Shown here: in pieces, positions 60,417-64,000 of the stretch | Numbering within the stretch: the stretch's first letter is position 1 | Layout of the letters: each line of letters opens with the position of its first letter | NCBI RefSeq assembly: GCF_018449695.1 | Contig: NZ_JAAVUY010000005.1 | Coordinates: forward strand, 1 to 64,000 | From: Bradyrhizobium sp. dw_411 | Lineage (GTDB): Bacteria > Pseudomonadota > Alphaproteobacteria > Rhizobiales > Xanthobacteraceae | Reading direction: 5' to 3' | Length of the DNA: 64,000 nucleotides | The notes under the pieces: model-generated | What the model was told of the DNA's origin: nothing | What the model saw: the letters and a program-made list of their open reading frames with translations, nothing else | The model's database searches: none | Program-made: the position numbers and the translations under genes

Positions 60417-60824
60417 TCACGCCCACGCCGTGACCTCTTCCAGCTTGGCCAAAAACTGCTGCCAGCCGAACCTGGCGCCCTGATAGGCCTGTTCCTGATC
60501 CGGCCGGAAGCCCGATTGCTCCATGCGCAGATGAGTCCCCTTCCCCGTCGGCGTGAGTGTCCAGGTGACAACACTTTCGAGACCATAGGCGGCCCAGGTG
60601 TAGGACAGCGTCTTGTTCGGCTCGATCGCCATGACCTGACAATCGACCGCACCCCAATCCGCCGTAAACTTGAAACGGTGATCGACGACCGGCTTGAAGT
60701 CGCCCTTCATCAGCCACTCCTCGATCAGATGCGGCTGCGTCAGCGCGCGCCAGATTTTTTCCGGCGGATGCGGCATCTCACGCTCGATGATGACGGAGCG
60801 GCTTTCGGTCTCAACAGTGCTCAT
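60417..60824 (-). CDS. SRPBCC / AHSA1-like protein
   Basis: A 135-residue START-like protein of the AHSA1 (Aha1 C-terminal) group: REMPHPPEKIWRALTQPHLIEEWLM and LTPTGKGTHLRMEQSGF, GWQQFLAKLEEV at the end. Such proteins bind hydrophobic ligands. AAGGGAG precedes ATG 60824. It is third in the unit arsR-like, DUF1801, SRPBCC; this trio is a common set in soil bacteria. Confidence 0.9.
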   Translation of the reverse strand: MSTVETESRSVIIEREMPHPPEKIWRALTQPHLIEEWLMKGDFKPVVDHRFKFTADWGAVDCQVMAIEPNKTLSYTWAAYGLESVVTWTLTPTGKGTHLRMEQSGFRPDQEQAYQGARFGWQQFLAKLEEVTAWA

Positions 60825-60867
60825 GGCTAACTCCCTTGTGGATCGCGCTTCACGCGCGGTTTGATTT

Positions 60868-61335
60868 TCAGCTTTTGGATTTCTTCGACACGTTCAGCGC
60901 GACCGCGGCGCGAATGAGCGCCTTCAGCGCTTTCTCATCGATCTTGCCGCCTTCGGGGATATCGATCGCGCGCCGCATGTTGCCTTCGAGGCTGGAATTG
61001 AACAGGCGCGACGGATCGTCCAATGAGGCGCCTTTCGCAAACGTCAGCTTCACCACGCTCTTGTAGGTCTCGCCGGTGCAGATGATCCCGGCATGCTCCC
61101 ACACCGGAACGCCGCGCCACTTCCACTCCTCGATCACCTCGGGATCTGCCTGCTTGATGATCGCGCGAACCCGCGCCAGCATTTCGCCGCGCCAATCGCC
61201 GAGCTCTTTTATTCTGCCGTCGATCAGCGCAGAGGGAGAACCGCCTGCTTTGGCGACCTGCTTTGCAACGGCCGGTTTGACAGCAGTCTTCTTGATGACC
61301 TTCGCCGTCGACGCCTTTTTCGCAGGCTTGCTCAT
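60868..61335 (-). CDS. DUF1801 domain-containing protein
   Basis: A 155-residue protein with a Lys/Ala-rich N-terminal tail (residues 1-30) and a DUF1801 (YdhG-like) domain: ARVRAIIKQADPEVIEEWKWRGVPVWEHAGIICTGETYKSVVKLTF, with the conserved W-R-G-x-P-x-W pattern. The fold resembles SRPBCC-independent ligand-binding proteins; function is unknown. Its ATG overlaps the arsR-like stop as ATGA. Confidence 0.88.
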   Translation of the reverse strand: MSKPAKKASTAKVIKKTAVKPAVAKQVAKAGGSPSALIDGRIKELGDWRGEMLARVRAIIKQADPEVIEEWKWRGVPVWEHAGIICTGETYKSVVKLTFAKGASLDDPSRLFNSSLEGNMRRAIDIPEGGKIDEKALKALIRAAVALNVSKKSKS

Positions 61336-61655
61336 TGGTCCATCCTTTTGAGGAGATCTTCGAGACGATCGAACCGGCTTTGCCAGAACCCCGCCATCTG
61401 GCTGGTCCAGTCAATCAGCGGCGCCAGGGTGCCGAGCTGCGCGCTGTAATGCGTCTGTCGTCCTTCATGGCGATCGCGCACCAGCCCGGCCTGCTTCAAC
61501 AGCCCGAGATGTTTCGAGACCGCCGGTTGAGAAACCCCTGCTTGCGCCGTCAGCGCGCCCACCGTCTGCTCGCCGTCGCGACACAGCCGCTCGAAGATCG
61601 CCCGCCGCGTCGGATCGGCGAGTGTGCGGAAAAGGATATCGTGGGGCTGCGGCAT
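61332..61655 (-). CDS. ArsR family transcriptional regulator
   Basis: A 107-residue ArsR-type winged helix: LADPTRRAIFERLCRDGEQTVGALTAQAGVSQPAVSKHLGLLKQAGLV is the DNA-binding core. No metal-binding Cys pair in the alpha-3 helix, so it is of the SRPBCC-linked group, not metal-sensing. ATG 61655; a TTG at 61658 adds one residue. An inverted repeat lies upstream. It heads the operon with DUF1801 and SRPBCC genes. Confidence 0.93.
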   Translation of the reverse strand: MPQPHDILFRTLADPTRRAIFERLCRDGEQTVGALTAQAGVSQPAVSKHLGLLKQAGLVRDRHEGRQTHYSAQLGTLAPLIDWTSQMAGFWQSRFDRLEDLLKRMDQ

Positions 61656-61660
61656 CAATT

Positions 61661-61703
61661 TATAACTCGCTGGCTATGGATTATGTATAATCTTCGAGTT
61701 ATA
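61661..61703. promoter_or_regulatory. ArsR operator: TATAACTCG...CGAGTTATA
   Basis: TATAACTCG (61661-61669) and CGAGTTATA (61695-61703) are exact nine-base complements, beginning six bases before the arsR ATG. Their AT-rich half sites and place over the promoter/leader suit autorepression. Confidence 0.55.
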
Positions 61704-61754
61704 TAAGTCAATATGGCATCCTCCTCGATAAAAATATAACCAAAGAGCTATGAT

Positions 61755-61846
61755 CGTAGGGTGGGCAAAGCGTAAGCGTGCCCACCATTCGTATTGCGCG
61801 GCTTGAATGGTGGGCACGGCGCAAGCGCGCCTTTGCCCACCCTACG
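61755..61846. repeat. Inverted repeat element CGTAGGGTGGGCAAAG
   Basis: CGTAGGGTGGGCAAAG at 61755-61770 pairs with CTTTGCCCACCCTACG ending at 61846, and inner arms GTGCCCACCATTC and GAATGGTGGGCAC also pair. It is a palindromic element of the kind widespread in proteobacterial intergenic DNA. It lies upstream of the ArsR unit. Confidence 0.8.
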
Positions 61847-61885
61847 GATTGCCGCAGAGACAGCGCGCGATGCCGCTCCACACGT

Positions 61886-61992
61886 AGTCGTCATACCCGC
61901 GAAAAGCGCGTATCCAGTACGCTGCGGCTTCTCGGTTCTATAATTGATGTCTCTGGAATACTGGATCACCCGCTTTCGCGCGTGACGACGAC
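61886..61992. repeat. Second inverted-repeat element
   Basis: GTCGTCA and TGACGAC form the outer ends; inside, ACCCGCGAAAAGCGCG and CGCGCGAAAGCGGGT-like arms and TATCCAGTA/TACTGGAT pair with a few mismatches. It follows 40 bases after the previous element and belongs to a different family. Confidence 0.65.
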
Positions 61993-62004
61993 TGAGGAAT
62001 TTCC

Positions 62005-62470
62005 CACACCTTCGCCTTCTCGCGGCGCAATCCGCCCGAGGTTTGGCCTGCTCGTCCCGCCCTCCAAACAGAGGGCGCAGGGAATGCCGGGCGCCTGGTG
62101 CGCCCGCCGCCGCGCGTGCGATGGTAGAAAGCAAGAGCACACGCGTTAGTCAGGTCACACCGAAAACGTCCGGCATTCCCCGCGCAATGGTTTTACGGCT
62201 TATTTCGCGCTCTCCCCGGCGATCGGGCTTTTTTGTCACCGTCGCCAGCGAATTGAATCCGCCAACTTGACGCCAGCGTCGAGGCGTCAGGACCACACGA
62301 CTTCGCCGTCCGCATCAGCGCCATTCGTCAAAGGCACCAACAGCGTCCACCGCATCCCGCACCAACGTCCGTGACGACCGCGAAGCGCCCCTCTTGCGGG
62401 ACGGGATGGCGCATTTTTACATTTGATTTTAGCAACGGCTAAAGCGGAATATTTTTTCGCAATTTCCGCA
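62005..62470. repeat. Dispersed ~450-bp repeat, copy 2
   Basis: Same element as 95-550, same orientation. Shared order: TTCTCGCGGCG, GGGAATGCCGGG, a CCGCGCGTG run, CGCGTTAGTCA, CCGGCATTCC, CGCGCTCTCCCCGG, then the core around 62268-62338. Here the core hairpin GACGCC...GGCGTC is perfect. The 3' part before the next gene is AT-rich and less alike. Confidence 0.75.
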
Positions 62471-62570
62471 AACATACTGGACTTTGGTCTGCCGGACGTG
62501 CGCTTGATTTGCCCGTCGGGTAGTTTGCGTTATGCTTCGACGTCATTTCAGCAGGTGATGAGGGGTCGCC

Positions 62571-63029
62571 ATGGTCGAGCTGAAATTCGAGACGAACATT
62601 CGTGCAAGCGCGGAGCGCGTTTTTTCGCTGCTGGCTGATCTGCGCGACTACGACCGCTGGCTTCCAGCATCGCCGGCATTCCGCGGAACGGTCCGGATCT
62701 CGGAAGGGCCGATCGCGGTCGGCACGACCTATGTCGAGCCGGGACCTTTCGGCACGCGGCATGGCGTTGTCATGGCCATGGATCGGCCGACGCGTCTGGC
62801 GTTCGAGCAGCCGATGACATTGAAACCCCGGGCGCTGGGCGTGATCGGCATCAAGCTCCAGCACATGCTGACGCCTGATGGCGCCTCCGTTCATCTGCTG
62901 CGGACGCTGGAGCTTTCGCCCCGGGGGCCTGTGAAGTTATTCATGCCGTTACTGGTGGGAATGTTCCGCATCGAGAACGAGAGAATGCTGCGGACGCTCA
63001 AGCGTTATGCCGAAGCAAACCCGGACTGA
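62571..63029 (+). CDS. SRPBCC family protein
   Basis: A 152-residue polyketide-cyclase/START-like protein: FETNIRASAERVFSLLADLRDYDRWLP at the N-terminus, GTTYVEPGPFGTRHGVVMAMDRP and VHLLRTLELSPRGP form the cavity strands, and a long C-terminal helix follows (ENERMLRTLKRYAEA). Such proteins bind lipid-like or aromatic ligands. GAGGGG precedes the ATG. Single gene between a repeat and a convergent gene. Confidence 0.88.
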   Translation: MVELKFETNIRASAERVFSLLADLRDYDRWLPASPAFRGTVRISEGPIAVGTTYVEPGPFGTRHGVVMAMDRPTRLAFEQPMTLKPRALGVIGIKLQHMLTPDGASVHLLRTLELSPRGPVKLFMPLLVGMFRIENERMLRTLKRYAEANPD

Positions 63030-63073
63030 GTGTCATCCCTCACCTCATTCCTACGGGCTCACGCGCCTGCGCG

Positions 63074-64000
63074 CTATTCACCGCCCCGCTTCAACAGCAC
63101 GACGTTTCTCCAGAAGCGTTGCAAGCTTTCGAGGCCGCCGGCCGTGGAGCTCCACGTCGTGGTGTCGCAGATCAACAGGCGGCCACCGAATACACCGGGC
63201 TTCGACTGCAGCAAGGCGTCGAAGTCGCGGCGTCCGCCGGCCGTAAATGGATGCGGCGGGGCATTGGGATCGATTGGCTGGCGGGCCAGCACATCGAGCT
63301 TTGCCGCACTATCGCCGAGCCGCTCGAAATGCGGCAGATGCGGATGAAGATTGAAGGTCGCAACACCTTCCAGCAGCCCTGCCCGGTCGAACTCGGCGGC
63401 AACTTCAAGCGGCGCCGGCAAGCCATCCGGCAGTTTGGCCGGATGTAGGCCGAACCGGTTCCTGACATGCAGGCCGAGCCCCTTCAGAAGCGAAAGGCCG
63501 AAATCGCCGAAGGCCTGCCGTGCCGGGATGGCCGCATCGCCGTGATGATGGAATTCGAGTTCCCGCCGCGCCAATCGTTCGTTCTCGGGCAACTCGTCGG
63601 CGCTGCCGATGTCATGGTGCGGGCAGATGAAAAGCGTGTGGTCGGGGTCTTCAAGAAACGACCTGACAGCAGCGATCTCGGCGTCGCTGGCCTGCTGCGC
63701 AGTCCGGTGCGAGTCAAAGCTGATGACGACGAGCGTGTCGACGCCGGCAAGAAAATCGCCATCGAGCGCGCACAGTCCGGCATCGGTCCTGCGTTCGGCA
63801 TGACGAACGGGATTGCCGGTCCATGAACCTGCCAGATCGGCGAACTCCTTGAAATTCGCTAGCTGGATGTTGTCGAGAAAACCGCCGACGCCCTGATCGA
63901 ACTTCGCGGGATCGGCGAATTGCTCGAACCGCGGCCAGAACGTCCGGCGCAATTCGAACAAGGCCGGAAACCGATCCTCCAGAATGCCGAGCGGGGCTGC
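63074..64000 (-). CDS. Unknown protein, N-terminus beyond the window
   Basis: At least 308 residues. The frame is open to the right edge, and the first Met-like codon inside is a TTG at 63961, so the gene probably starts past 64000. There is no signal peptide in view. Visible: LVVISFDSHRTAQQASDAEIAAVRSFLED with ICPHHDIGSAD, which looks like a Rossmann-like domain that could hold a glutamine-amidotransferase-like or DUF4159-like fold, and a His-rich part (FHHHGDAA). The C-terminal part ends CDTTTWSSTAGGLESLQRFW. I do not recognise the family. Confidence 0.65.
   Translation of the reverse strand, partial: AAPLGILEDRFPALFELRRTFWPRFEQFADPAKFDQGVGGFLDNIQLANFKEFADLAGSWTGNPVRHAERRTDAGLCALDGDFLAGVDTLVVISFDSHRTAQQASDAEIAAVRSFLEDPDHTLFICPHHDIGSADELPENERLARRELEFHHHGDAAIPARQAFGDFGLSLLKGLGLHVRNRFGLHPAKLPDGLPAPLEVAAEFDRAGLLEGVATFNLHPHLPHFERLGDSAAKLDVLARQPIDPNAPPHPFTAGGRRDFDALLQSKPGVFGGRLLICDTTTWSSTAGGLESLQRFWRNVVLLKRGGE

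Noticed and set aside
1..64000. CRISPR array, rRNA or tRNA genes
   Set aside because: No regularly spaced identical repeats of CRISPR type, and no sequence folding as a complete tRNA or resembling rRNA was seen by eye; a covariance-model scan would be needed to be certain.

Overview
The window looks like a chromosomal segment of a Bradyrhizobium-type alphaproteobacterium (Nitrobacteraceae, Hyphomicrobiales). The reasons are GC-rich coding DNA, gene neighbourhoods such as radA-cvpA-purF, yfgM-x-der-MFS and DUF47-pit, many GTG/TTG starts coupled by 4-base overlaps, and several families of palindromic and dispersed repeats of the kind scattered through Bradyrhizobium and Rhodopseudomonas genomes. 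The genus is inferred from protein resemblance; no rRNA or tRNA gene was seen.

Layout. 1-2560: a dispersed ~450-bp repeat, a transglutaminase-like peptidase gene, two coupled small unknown genes, then a cloverleaf-shaped palindromic repeat and a second repeat that abuts a TauE/SafE permease gene. 3440-5620: a lower-GC accessory island with a CtrA-type site, two overlapping unknown genes, a decayed transposase fragment and a small gene coupled to a dCTP-deaminase gene. The gap between this island and radA carries two copies of the alphaproteobacterial LexA motif GAAC-N7-GAAC. 5887-9742: core genes radA, cvpA, purF. 9897-23040: accessory metabolism (short-chain dehydrogenases, an NHL propeller protein, alpha/beta hydrolase, Old Yellow Enzyme, NmrA-like protein, AraC and IclR regulators) and an IclR-flanked operon of MFS transporter, cupin, flavodoxin-like reductase and DUF6282 hydrolase.

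23081-25134: a MocR/PdxR-type regulator divergent from a DUF1127 gene, with three phased direct repeats between them. 25110-32034: a GntR regulator divergent from a seven-gene operon (ABC importer of the NMT1/Ssu type, hydantoinase-like amidohydrolase, an SDR without the catalytic Tyr/Lys, a DUF1445 protein and a GlcG/HbpS protein) that has a good sigma-54 promoter match. It is probably a nitrogen-scavenging route for an unidentified cyclic amide. 32227-41368: porin-like barrel, AraC regulator, drug-efflux MFS, der, a lipoprotein sitting where bamB usually is, yfgM, panB, NnrU-like protein and small exported proteins.

41462-49691: prfC, the DUF47-pit phosphate uptake pair with a perfect PHO-box match upstream, and a complete branched-chain-amino-acid type ABC operon (livG-livF-binding protein-livH-livM) with a hairpin terminator behind the binding protein. 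49998-64000: PAS protein, ArsC-like reductase, a degenerate 2'-5' RNA ligase, GST divergent from a MarR operon, a SWIM/SNF2 helicase, TetR/SDR and ArsR/SRPBCC modules with clear operators, three repeat elements including the second copy of the ~450-bp repeat, an SRPBCC protein, and an unknown gene running off the right edge.

The strongest undescribed candidates are the SOS-box-bearing dCTP-deaminase island, the sigma-54/GntR cyclic-amide operon, and the ~450-bp repeat with a near-invariant hairpin core.
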